Shown: positions 56,652 through 64,000 of the stretch, in pieces | Layout of the letters: every line of letters begins with the position of its first letter | Numbering within the stretch: the stretch's first letter is position 1 | NCBI RefSeq assembly: GCF_900199405.1 | Contig: NZ_LT963430.1 | Coordinates: forward strand, 992,001 to 1,056,000 | Source: Beduinella massiliensis | GTDB taxonomy: Bacteria > Bacillota > Clostridia > Christensenellales > Aristaeellaceae | Direction: 5' to 3' | Length of the DNA stretch: 64,000 nt | Position numbers and translations under genes: made by a program | Notes under the pieces: generated by a model | The model's database searches: none | Seen by the model: only the letters and a program-made list of their open reading frames with translations | What the model was told of the DNA's origin: nothing

Positions 56652-59192
56652 ATGAAGGATAGATTCGGGGATATCCTCGACCAGATGCAGGCGGGCGTCT
56701 ACATGACGGACGTACAAACCCATGAAATTCTGTTCATGAACCGGAAAATGAAGGAAGACTATGGGCTTGAGAACCCGGAAGGCAAAATCTGCTGGCAGGT
56801 TTTGCAGGAGGGCCAGACCGGGCCGTGCAGCTTTTGCAAAATCCCCAGCCTAGGCGGGGAGCGGGCGCGCATCGTCTGTTGGCGGGATCACAGCGCGGTC
56901 GCCGGAAAGGTCTTCGACCGGTACGACAGCCTGGTGCCCTGGCAGGACGGCTTCGTGCACATGCAGCAGGCGTACGATGTCACGAACCTGCTGCAGCTGA
57001 GCGAGTACGCGACGAAGGACGCCCTCTGCGCCGTCTTCAACCGCAGCCGGGGCAAGGCCATGCTCTCCGAACGCCTGGCGGGGCTCGCGGGGGCGCATAC
57101 CTGCCTGATCGCGCTGCTGGATGTGGATAACCTGAAGGCCGTGAACGACCGCTACGGCCATGCGGAGGGGGATTTCCTGCTGCGGCAGACCTGCGCCGTG
57201 CTCAAGGGCCACCTGCAGGGGCAGGATTATCTCTTCCGCCTCAGCGGGGACGAATTCGTGCTGGTGATGATGGACATGCCCGAAAAGGAGGCCGCCCGCC
57301 TGATGCGCGCGTGGCGCCGGGAGGTGGAGCAGCTTCGCGCCATGCACGGCAAGCCCTACGACTTCTCCTTTTCCTTTGGGGTTTCGAGCTGCGGGGCCAA
57401 GGGCGTCTGCCGCGCGAGCGAGCTGATTGCCCGCGCGGACGAGCGGATGTACGAGGAAAAGCTGCGCAGGCGCAAGACCGTGCTGCTGGACAGGGACGAG
57501 AACGTCTTCCGCACGGACAAGACCGCCGGGCGCACGATGAACTACCCGACCGGCATGCTTTACGAGGCGCTGGAGCGCAGCACGGACGATTACGTCTACC
57601 TGTGCGACATGAAGACGGGGGTGTTCCGCTACTCGCCCGCGCAGGTGCGGCAATTCGACCTGCCGGGAGAATTTGTGGAAAACCCGCTGCCCTGCTGGAA
57701 GCGGATCGTCCACCCGGACGACTGGGATCGCTTTTATAAATCCAACATGGAAATCGGGGAGAACAAGCGGGATTCGCACTCCGTGGAGTTCCGCGCGCGC
57801 AACCGCGGCGGCGAATACGTCTGGCTGCGGTGCCGGGGCCAGCTCATGCGGGACGAATACGGGGAGCCCTGCCTCTTCGCGGGCATCATGACCCAGCTCG
57901 GCCGGCAAAACAAGATCGACCCGCTGACCCAGCTGCTCAACCACAGCGAATTTCTCGCGGCGGTGCAGCGGGGCGTGCAGGAGGAAAGCATCGAGCAGCT
58001 CGGCATCCTCGTGCTGGACGTGGACGGCTTTCGCAACATCAACGAGATGTACGGACGCGCCTTCGGCGACCGCGTGCTGCGCACGCTGGCGCAGAGCGTT
58101 CAGGCGCTGCTGCCGGACAACGCGAGCCTCTACCGGCTGGACAACGACCGCCTGGGCATCCTGATGGACAACGATTCGCGGACGGGCGCGGCGCGGCTGT
58201 TCCGCAGGGTGCAGGAGCGCCTGGTGCTGATGCAGGAGTGGAAGCAGAGCAAGCTGGCCGTGGAGGTCTCCGCCGGATACGCGGAATACCCCGGCGACGG
58301 CGCGGCGGCGGACGAACTGTATCAATACGCGGACTACGCCCTGCAATACGCGAAGAGCCACGGACGCAACCGCCTGGAAATCTTCTCCGACGAGATTCTC
58401 CGGGGCAAGGTGCGCGCGCTGGAGCTCATGCGCAGGCTGCGCGAAGCCATCTCGCAGAGCTACCGGGGCTTCCGCCTGGCCTATCAGCCCCAGGTGGACG
58501 GGAGCACGGGCGAAATCGTCGGCGTGGAGGCGCTGATGCGCTGGCAGGACGTCACCGGCGAGAACGTCTCGCCCGTGGAGTTCATCCCCATTCTGGAGGA
58601 ACAGGGCATGATCTACGGCGCGGGCCTGTGGGCGCTGAGAACCGCCCTGCGCGCGGCCCGGGGGTGGGTCACCCTGAAAAGCGATTTCACGGTGAGCGTG
58701 AACATCTCCGCGCTGCAGATGATGGAGAAGCGCTTCTTGCGCGACCTGACGGAGATCGTCCGGACGGAGGACTTCCCCTGCGAAAACCTGATTCTGGAGC
58801 TGACCGAGAGCTGCACCGTGCAAAACCTCAATATCTTTGAAAGCGCCTTCAAACAGATGCGCGCCATGGGCATCCGCGTGGCGATGGACGACTTCGGCAC
58901 CGGGTATTCCTCGCTCGAAATCCTCAAGCGCACGCCGGTGGACATCGTGAAGATCGACCGGGGCTTCGTGAAGGGCATCCTGAACAGCCGGTTCGACGCG
59001 ACGTTCATTTCCTTCGTGGTGGCGATCTGCCACGAGGCGAACATCCGGGTGTGCCTGGAGGGCGTGGAGGAAGCGGCGGAGGTCGAGTTCCTCAAGGACA
59101 TGCATCTGGATTGCATTCAGGGCTATTACTTTGGCCGCCCGCTCGAGGCGGGCGAGATTACCGCGCGGCTGGAGGGAGTGGGAACACGATGA
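56652..59192 (+). CDS. PAS-GGDEF-PAS-GGDEF-EAL cyclic-di-GMP signalling protein
   Basis: An 846-residue cytosolic protein. A PAS domain (~5-110) carries CWQVLQEGQTGPCSFCK, a cysteine cluster. GGDEF-1 (~120-275) has FRLSGDEFVLV, plausibly active. A second PAS (~300-420) leads to GGDEF-2 (~430-580) with degenerate YRLDNDRLGIL, and EAL (~595-840) with VEALMRW, DDFGTGYSSL and KIDRGFVK, all key residues present. It may make or degrade c-di-GMP, with the degenerate GGDEF as GTP sensor. GGGAGGG precedes the ATG. Its stop overlaps the next gene. Confidence 0.9.
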   Translation: MKDRFGDILDQMQAGVYMTDVQTHEILFMNRKMKEDYGLENPEGKICWQVLQEGQTGPCSFCKIPSLGGERARIVCWRDHSAVAGKVFDRYDSLVPWQDGFVHMQQAYDVTNLLQLSEYATKDALCAVFNRSRGKAMLSERLAGLAGAHTCLIALLDVDNLKAVNDRYGHAEGDFLLRQTCAVLKGHLQGQDYLFRLSGDEFVLVMMDMPEKEAARLMRAWRREVEQLRAMHGKPYDFSFSFGVSSCGAKGVCRASELIARADERMYEEKLRRRKTVLLDRDENVFRTDKTAGRTMNYPTGMLYEALERSTDDYVYLCDMKTGVFRYSPAQVRQFDLPGEFVENPLPCWKRIVHPDDWDRFYKSNMEIGENKRDSHSVEFRARNRGGEYVWLRCRGQLMRDEYGEPCLFAGIMTQLGRQNKIDPLTQLLNHSEFLAAVQRGVQEESIEQLGILVLDVDGFRNINEMYGRAFGDRVLRTLAQSVQALLPDNASLYRLDNDRLGILMDNDSRTGAARLFRRVQERLVLMQEWKQSKLAVEVSAGYAEYPGDGAAADELYQYADYALQYAKSHGRNRLEIFSDEILRGKVRALELMRRLREAISQSYRGFRLAYQPQVDGSTGEIVGVEALMRWQDVTGENVSPVEFIPILEEQGMIYGAGLWALRTALRAARGWVTLKSDFTVSVNISALQMMEKRFLRDLTEIVRTEDFPCENLILELTESCTVQNLNIFESAFKQMRAMGIRVAMDDFGTGYSSLEILKRTPVDIVKIDRGFVKGILNSRFDATFISFVVAICHEANIRVCLEGVEEAAEVEFLKDMHLDCIQGYYFGRPLEAGEITARLEGVGTR

Positions 59193-59938
59193 AAAAGGGC
59201 AAAAGGATCGCGCTGTGCGCGGCGGGGCTGCTCGTCTTGCTGACGGCTGCGCTTGCGGTTTACCTCTTCTGGTTCACGCCGACCGGATATCGCATGTCCG
59301 TCCCGATCCACGGCTTTTCAAAGGTCGGGGAGCGGACGTACGTGGACAGGGGCTGGACGGGGGACACGCAGCAGCTTTTATCTCAGATAGCGGAAGCGCA
59401 GGAGCGCGTTCAGGACTTCTTCGGGGAGGTCAGGAGCGCGCCCGTGCTGATCGTCTGCGACGACCCGGCCAAGATCGGGCGGCTGGGCGGCGACCACGAC
59501 ACGATGACCGTCGTGCTGGGCGGCGTGCGCTCCTACACGGCGGTCTCCTCGGAGTTTTTGAACGTGGACGTGCTGGCGCACGAGATGACCCATGCGGAGA
59601 CGCACTGGCGCCTCTACGCGGGCGGGCGTTCCTCCGAGGCGCGGGTGCCCGTCTGGTTTGACGAGGGGCTCGCCGTGCAAAACGACTATCGGGAGCCGTA
59701 TACCGAGGCGGCGTGGCTCGCGCTCACCGACGGCGGCAGGAACGTGCCGCAGCTTTCTGAATACGGCGGCGCCGAGACCTTCTTTTCAGGAACGACGGAC
59801 GACCGGCGGGCCCGATACTGCCTCGCCGGGCACGAGGTGTCCGCGTTTATCGAACGAAACGGCAGGGAGGGGCTGCTTTCGCTGCTGGACGCGGTCGCGG
59901 CGGGGCAGGACTTTGACGCGCTGTTCTTTGGCGGCTGA
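59189..59938 (+). CDS. Membrane-anchored gluzincin-type metallopeptidase
   Basis: A 249-residue protein with an N-terminal TM segment (IALCAAGLLVLLTAALAVYL) and an extracytoplasmic zinc peptidase core: VLAHEMTHAETHW (HExxH) near residue 132 and, ~25 residues on, WFDEGLA supplying the third ligand. This resembles M1/gluzincin-type putative peptidases. Its ATG overlaps the stop of the GGDEF-EAL gene (ATGA), so both are translated together. It ends with a strong terminator. Confidence 0.85.
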   Translation: MKKGKRIALCAAGLLVLLTAALAVYLFWFTPTGYRMSVPIHGFSKVGERTYVDRGWTGDTQQLLSQIAEAQERVQDFFGEVRSAPVLIVCDDPAKIGRLGGDHDTMTVVLGGVRSYTAVSSEFLNVDVLAHEMTHAETHWRLYAGGRSSEARVPVWFDEGLAVQNDYREPYTEAAWLALTDGGRNVPQLSEYGGAETFFSGTTDDRRARYCLAGHEVSAFIERNGREGLLSLLDAVAAGQDFDALFFGG

Positions 59939-59956
59939 CCCCTGCGCGGCATGAAA

Positions 59957-60009
59957 AAAACGAAAACCCCCGCATCTGGTGTGCAGCAGATGCGGGGCGT
60001 TTTCGTTTT
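59957..60009 (+). terminator. Strong bidirectional terminator
   Basis: AAAACGAAAAC..CCCGCATCT stem pairing with AGATGCGGGGCGTTTTCG and TTTT end. Confidence 0.9.
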
Positions 60010-60011
60010 GG

Positions 60012-60372
60012 GGTTGTGTGATGAGGAGGGGGAGAAGAAAAGGGTATGCACCCTGCCGGCGGTGTGTGCGGGCCGCTGGCGGGTTTGGGGGTATCGAAGC
60101 GGGAGGATATGGGGAAGCTCTCGCTTTCGATGGTGTTATTGTACCGCTGAATTGTGGCTGAATTTTGTCATAGGCGTGGAAAAAACGCGAAAATTGAAAA
60201 AAGAACGGACATTTTTCTTGCGTATGTGTGCGTTTATCCGCCGTCATCACGTTCTGAAAGAAGCAGGCGGGGAGCGATAAAGCGCCGTCGCCGCAAACGG
60301 CGTATTTCGCGCGATTGTTTGCGCATTCGCGTCCGCGCGTGCTATAATTGTAAAAAACTGCGGAGGGGTTCT
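60012..60372. other. Intergenic region
   Basis: No gene supported. A CGCCGT/ACGGCG hairpin lies near 60285-60305; the promoter of the dehydrogenase is at 60319-60348 (TTGCGC, 18-base spacer, TATAAT). A frame open from 60154 through this region has no coding features. Confidence 0.5.
60319..60348 (+). promoter_or_regulatory. Promoter of dehydrogenase/HAD operon
   Basis: TTGCGC (60319-60324), 18-base spacer, TATAAT (60343-60348). Confidence 0.6.
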
Positions 60373-61386
60373 ATGCTGTACATCCCTTTTGACGAGATCC
60401 TGACGACGCTGCGGCTTGCGCTGGAAAAGGCGGGCTTTGACGGCGCGCGCGCGGCGCGCCTGGCGGACGTGTTCGCGCGCAATTCGCTGGAGGGCGTCTA
60501 TTCGCACGGCGTCAACCGCTTCCCGCGCTTTTTGAAAAACGTGCGGGAGGGCACCGTGGACAGGGACGCCGTGCCGGAGTGCGTGGCGAGCCTGGGGGGC
60601 ATGGAGGTATGGGACGGCCACTTCGGCGCGGGGCCGCTCATCGCGGAGGACGCGATGGCGCGGGCCATCGAGCTGAGCCGTACGCACGGCATCGCCTGCG
60701 TGTCGGTGCGCCGCAGCAACCACTGGATGCGGCCCGGCCGCTACGGCTGGCAGGCCGCGCGCGCGGGCGTCGCGGGCATCCTCTTCACCAATACGACGGC
60801 GAATATGCCCGCCTGGGGCGCCGTGGACGCGCACCTGGGCAACAACCCCATCGTGCTCGCCATCCCGCGGGAGAAGGGCCCGGTCGTGGTGGACATGGCG
60901 ATGAGCCAGTTCGCCTACGGCAAGCTGGAGGTCGCGGCCCTTTCCGGCGAGGAGCTGCCCATCGACGGCGGCTTTGACGAGGCGGGCAACCTGACCCGCG
61001 ACCCGCAGGCGATCCTGCGCACGCGCCGCATCCTGCCGACCGGCTATTGGAAGGGCTCCGCGATGTCCATCGCGCTCGACCTGATGGCGGGCGCGCTGTC
61101 GATGGGCCGCACGGTGAGCGCGATCAGCAGGGACCCTTCCGACGAGCGCGGGCTGTCGCAGGTCTTCATCGCCGTAAATTTCCGGGAGCTGCTGGCGAAG
61201 GACGAGGTGGACGCGCTGCTGGACGCGGCCATTGCGGACATCCAGTCCTCCACGCCGGTGCCGGGCGGCGCGCCGGTGCGCTATCCGGGCCAGAACATGC
61301 AAAGCACGATCGAGCGCAACAGCGCCCATGGCGTGCCGGTCCACGAAGAAACCTGGCGCAAGATCGAAGACGAGCTGCGCGCGTAA
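60373..61386 (+). CDS. YiaK/Ldh-family NAD(P)H-dependent dehydrogenase
   Basis: A 337-residue member of the malate/L-sulfolactate/2,3-diketo-L-gulonate reductase family. Blocks: NSLEGVYSHGVNRFPRF, VSVRRSNHWMRPGRYGWQA, GILFTNTTANMPAWG, and DMAMSQFAYGKLE; the fold and cofactor sites are family-typical. The closest appearance is YiaK (2,3-diketo-L-gulonate reductase), but substrate is not certain. GGAGGGG precedes ATG 60373. It is followed after 11 bases by a HAD gene. Confidence 0.88.
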   Translation: MLYIPFDEILTTLRLALEKAGFDGARAARLADVFARNSLEGVYSHGVNRFPRFLKNVREGTVDRDAVPECVASLGGMEVWDGHFGAGPLIAEDAMARAIELSRTHGIACVSVRRSNHWMRPGRYGWQAARAGVAGILFTNTTANMPAWGAVDAHLGNNPIVLAIPREKGPVVVDMAMSQFAYGKLEVAALSGEELPIDGGFDEAGNLTRDPQAILRTRRILPTGYWKGSAMSIALDLMAGALSMGRTVSAISRDPSDERGLSQVFIAVNFRELLAKDEVDALLDAAIADIQSSTPVPGGAPVRYPGQNMQSTIERNSAHGVPVHEETWRKIEDELRA

Positions 61387-61397
61387 GGAGGAAGAAA

Positions 61398-62030
61398 ATG
61401 CGGTTTATAGACGAAAGCTTTCAGACCATGCCGTGGGACGAGATCGACAGCGTGGTGTTCGACATCGGCAACGTGCTGATGTACTTCAGCCCCCATCACG
61501 TGCTGGACGTGCTCTTTGGGGAGGACGAGCCGCTCAAGGCGGAGCTGCTGCGCAGGGTGTTCGAGTCTTCGCACTGGCTGGACCTGGACCGGGGCACCGC
61601 GACCTACGAACAGGCGGTGGAGCGCATGTCGCAGGGCCGGGCGGATTTGCGCCCGAAGATCGAGCTGATCTTTGCGCGATGGATGGAGCTCAAGACCCCG
61701 ATCCCCGAGGGCGTGGCGGCGCTGCGCCGCTGCAGGGAAAAGGGCAAGCGCACCTACGTCCTTTCCAACTACCATCAGCCGGGTTTTGAATGGCTGCTGC
61801 AGAACCACGACTTCTTTTCGCTCTTCGACGGCTACGTGGTATCGTGCTACCTGCACCTGCTCAAGCCGGAGCCGGAAATCTACCGCGAGCTGATCGAACG
61901 GTGCAGCCTCGACCCGGCGCGCTCGCTGTTCCTGGACGACACGCGCGTGAACGTGGAGGCGGCGATGGAGGCGGGCATTCAGGGCTTCTGGGTGGAGAAG
62001 CCGGAAAAGATGACGGAATTTTTTGCCTGA
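61398..62030 (+). CDS. HAD family hydrolase
   Basis: A 210-residue HAD phosphatase. Motif I is VVFDIGNVLMYF (nucleophile Asp, with Gly instead of the second Asp, common in YihX-like enzymes), motif II YVLSNYH, and motif IV SLFLDDTRVNV. Cap helices lie between. It may dephosphorylate a sugar phosphate related to the neighbouring dehydrogenase; unproved. AGGAGGAAG precedes the ATG. Same operon as the dehydrogenase. Confidence 0.88.
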   Translation: MRFIDESFQTMPWDEIDSVVFDIGNVLMYFSPHHVLDVLFGEDEPLKAELLRRVFESSHWLDLDRGTATYEQAVERMSQGRADLRPKIELIFARWMELKTPIPEGVAALRRCREKGKRTYVLSNYHQPGFEWLLQNHDFFSLFDGYVVSCYLHLLKPEPEIYRELIERCSLDPARSLFLDDTRVNVEAAMEAGIQGFWVEKPEKMTEFFA

Positions 62031-62105
62031 GCAGGGGAATGGATGAAAATCGCCTCTTCCTGCGTTACCATTAAAAAGAGAAAACCCGATAGGGGAGGGG
62101 ATACG

Positions 62106-63110
62106 ATGGAACCTGTACGCACATTGGCTGCTTATCTGCTGACGGCGGCGATGGCGGTGACCGGCCTGCCGGCAGCCTCTGCCGAGCCCAACCTTGGGGA
62201 AGGGGACGCGATCCCGACGGCGGCCGCCATGACCGCAACGCCGGAGGCGGCGCCACAGACGGCGGCGACGCCCGTCCCGGGGACGACGCTCGTCCCGGAG
62301 ACGACGTTCGTCCCGGGGGCGACGCGCGCCTCGGAGACGACGCCCGTTCCGGAGGCGACGCTGCTGCCCGGCGGCATGACGCGCTCGCTTCGGCGCGGCG
62401 ACGAGGGCGAGGACGTGCAGCGCCTGCAGGAGCGGCTCAGAGAGCTGGGCTATCTGGAGGACAAGGCGGACGGCAAGTTCGGCATCAACACGCTGCGCGC
62501 GGTAAAGAAGTTTCAGCGCAAGCACGACCTCAAGGACGACGGCATCGCGGGCAAGGACACGCTGACCTGGGTGTTCTCGCAGGCGGCGATTGTCGTGCCG
62601 ACCTCGACGCCGAGCCCGACGCCGAAGCCTACGGCGACGCCCAAACCCACGGCGACGCCGAAGCCTACGGCGACGCCGACACCGAGCCCGACGCCGGAGC
62701 CGACGCCGAGCCCCACGCCGATGCCTACGGCGGTTCCGGAGTTAAAGCTCTTGACGCTGGATATGGACGCGAAGGTGTCGCTCAGCGGCGGCGCGATCGA
62801 GGTGACGCCCGCGCGCGACGCGGACGGCAACTGGTACCTACCGGCGGAGGAGCTCGCCCGTCAGGCCGGGTGGCAGGTTGAGAAGACGCCGGAGGGCATG
62901 TCCTTCACCGTGCCGGGCGACCCGCCCCGCGAAACGGCTATCTCCTACTCGCTGGACGGCGGTTCGCCGGTGATGGTGCTCGTGGAGGGCAAGCTGTACG
63001 TGCCCTCGCAGGAGGCGGAGCCCATCGTGGACGGCGGCACGCTGTTCGTGCCCGCGCTCTTCCTGCAGGAGGCGTTCGGCCTGACGGTCGAAACGCAGGA
63101 CGGAAATTAA
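62106..63110 (+). CDS. Secreted wall protein: PG-binding repeat, TP-rich linker, copper-amine-oxidase-like domain
   Basis: A 334-residue exported protein: signal peptide (LAAYLLTAAMAVTGLPAASA), a Thr/Pro-rich segment, a PG_binding_1 domain (RRGDEGEDVQRLQERLRELG, near residues 98-160), a second TP linker (residues ~165-215), and a C-terminal domain like the copper amine oxidase N-terminal fold (WYLPAEELARQAGWQ, LFVPALFLQEAFGL). The linker DNA has 12-base iterations (about 62602-62731). The C-terminal domain commonly binds wall or self-associates. GGAGGGG precedes the ATG. Confidence 0.87.
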   Translation: MEPVRTLAAYLLTAAMAVTGLPAASAEPNLGEGDAIPTAAAMTATPEAAPQTAATPVPGTTLVPETTFVPGATRASETTPVPEATLLPGGMTRSLRRGDEGEDVQRLQERLRELGYLEDKADGKFGINTLRAVKKFQRKHDLKDDGIAGKDTLTWVFSQAAIVVPTSTPSPTPKPTATPKPTATPKPTATPTPSPTPEPTPSPTPMPTAVPELKLLTLDMDAKVSLSGGAIEVTPARDADGNWYLPAEELARQAGWQVEKTPEGMSFTVPGDPPRETAISYSLDGGSPVMVLVEGKLYVPSQEAEPIVDGGTLFVPALFLQEAFGLTVETQDGN

Positions 63111-63123
63111 ACCGCGACATGTG

Positions 63124-63156
63124 AAAGGGGCCGCGCCTTGCGGCCTCTTTTCCTTT
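63124..63156 (+). terminator. Intrinsic terminator
   Basis: Stem AAAGGGGCCGC/GCGGCCTCTTTT, followed by CCTTT. Confidence 0.8.
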
Positions 63157-63214
63157 GCGCAAAACGCACAGCTTTTCCGGGGAATCTTGGATGTTTTTAG
63201 GCCCGAAATCCCCC

Positions 63215-63243
63215 TTGACAGGAGCGGAGGACAGCGGTATACT
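63215..63243 (+). promoter_or_regulatory. Promoter of amino-acid binding protein
   Basis: TTGACA (63215-63220), 17-base spacer, TATACT (63238-63243). Confidence 0.82.
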
Positions 63244-63287
63244 AATAACACTTTACTACGCTAAATTAATAAAGGGGATTGAACGCA

Positions 63288-64000
63288 ATGAAAAAGTGGA
63301 TTGCCCTGCTGATGAGCCTGACGATGATCGTCGCCTGCACCGCCGCGCTGGCGGAGGACGCCTCGCTGCAAAAGGTGCTGGACAAGGGCGAGTTCGTGCT
63401 GGGGCTGGACGACGCCTTCCCCCCGATGGGCTACCGCGACGAGAACGGCGAGATCGTGGGCTTCGACATCGACGTGGCGGCGGAGGTTTCAAAGCGCCTG
63501 GGCGTTGAGCTCAAGGTGCAGCCGGTCGATTGGAGCACGAAGGAAGTGGAGCTTTCCTCCGGCGCGATCGACTGCATCTGGAACGGGCTTACGATGACGG
63601 AGGAGCGCATCGCGCAGATGGACTTTTCGGAGCCGTACCTGAACAACACGCAGGTGATCGTCGTGAAGGCGGATTCGCCGGTTAAGACGCTTGCGGACCT
63701 CGCGGGCAAGACGCTGGCCGTACAGGCGGGCTCCTCCGGCGTGGACGCGCTGAGCGCGAACCAGAGCTTCGCGGATACGCTGGGCGACGTGCTGGAGTTT
63801 GACGACTTCATGATGGCGATGATGGATTTGGACGGCGGCGGGTGCGACTGCGTGCTCATCGACGTGATCGTGGCGGGCTACTACATGGGCCAGAAGGAAG
63901 GCGCTTATCGCCTGCTCGACGAGACGCTGGCGGCGGAGCAGTTCGCCATCGGCATGCGCAAGGGCGACGCCGCGCTGGTGGCGGCGGTCAACGGCGCGCT
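63288..64000 (+). CDS. Amino-acid ABC transporter substrate-binding lipoprotein, 3' end beyond window
   Basis: The visible ~237 codons begin MKKWIALLMSLTMIVACTAA, a signal peptide with lipobox IVAC, so the mature protein is probably lipid-anchored. The fold is SBP_bac_3: GEFVLGLDDAFPPMGYRDEN, VGFDIDVAAEVSKRLGV, CIWNGLTMTEERIAQMDFSE, and YMGQKEGAYRL. Permease and ATPase genes would be expected beyond the window edge. AAGGGG precedes ATG 63288. Polar amino acid specificity cannot be read by eye. Confidence 0.9.
   Translation, partial: MKKWIALLMSLTMIVACTAALAEDASLQKVLDKGEFVLGLDDAFPPMGYRDENGEIVGFDIDVAAEVSKRLGVELKVQPVDWSTKEVELSSGAIDCIWNGLTMTEERIAQMDFSEPYLNNTQVIVVKADSPVKTLADLAGKTLAVQAGSSGVDALSANQSFADTLGDVLEFDDFMMAMMDLDGGGCDCVLIDVIVAGYYMGQKEGAYRLLDETLAAEQFAIGMRKGDAALVAAVNGA

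Noticed and set aside
56850-59105. 751-codon frame antisense to the GGDEF-EAL gene
   Set aside because: Shadow; no promoter, ribosome site or domain.
62513-62830. Gly/Val-rich minus-strand frame
   Set aside because: Complement of the TP-rich repeat in the wall protein; typical artefact of GC-rich codon repeats.

Overview
The window reads as chromosomal DNA of a GC-rich, Gram-positive-type anaerobe of the class Clostridia, perhaps a gut lineage near Christensenellales (the lineage is inference). Supporting signs are AGGAGG ribosome sites with frequent TTG/GTG starts, sigma-A promoters with 17-base spacers, peptidoglycan-binding and SH3b wall proteins, a LytTR/DUF3021/ABC operon, PadR and MarR regulators, a membrane pyrophosphatase, KtrAB, and no outer-membrane genes. 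No rRNA, tRNA or CRISPR array was seen.

Layout. 0-3.5 kb: the start of a P-type cation ATPase behind a yybP-ykoY Mn2+ riboswitch, malic enzyme, a 45-residue protein, a DUF523 protein and a frameshifted acetyltransferase. 3.5-12.5 kb: a propeller/solute-binding fusion, GNAT, MarR, wall-binding proteins, TraX-like protein, lipase and SH3b protein. 12.5-16.5 kb: a drug-efflux-type MFS gene behind a 12-codon leader ORF and hairpin, then permease, ATPase, DUF3021 and LytTR genes. 16.8-22.6 kb: a very large hybrid kinase/diguanylate cyclase, M42 peptidase and D-amino-acid-type aminotransferase. 23-26.3 kb: two membrane proteins, then ECF sigma, zinc-finger anti-sigma and SIMPL protein. 26.3-33.7 kb: repeat elements, a nucleotidyltransferase, a heterodimeric ABC exporter with its MarR regulator, DUF3892, and two apparent orphan small RNAs. 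33.8-48.5 kb: XRE operon, PadR/methyltransferase, Sel1 protein, H+-pyrophosphatase, OGG-type glycosylase, proA, MarR/flavodoxin, ktrAB and smpB.

48.55-53.2 kb: ssrA (tmRNA) followed by an AT-richer decayed island. It holds a nonsense-broken cysteine-rich VLP gene, a frameshifted XRE regulator, an intact P-loop ATPase and an IS3-family element. 53.2-64 kb: an ECF sigma/membrane regulator/secreted protein/JAB-like cluster, a GGDEF-EAL protein overlapping a metallopeptidase, a YiaK-type dehydrogenase, a HAD hydrolase, a wall protein and a truncated amino-acid binding protein.

The most unusual non-coding content is threefold. First, modular palindromic elements lie at 26.3 and 56.2 kb (with a partial relative at 12.3 kb); two of them sit between exact direct duplications of an intrinsic-terminator stem. 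Second, a ~180-base imperfect hairpin lies at 28.1 kb. Third, two promoter-plus-terminator RNA units at 33.2-33.7 kb have no convincing reading frame.
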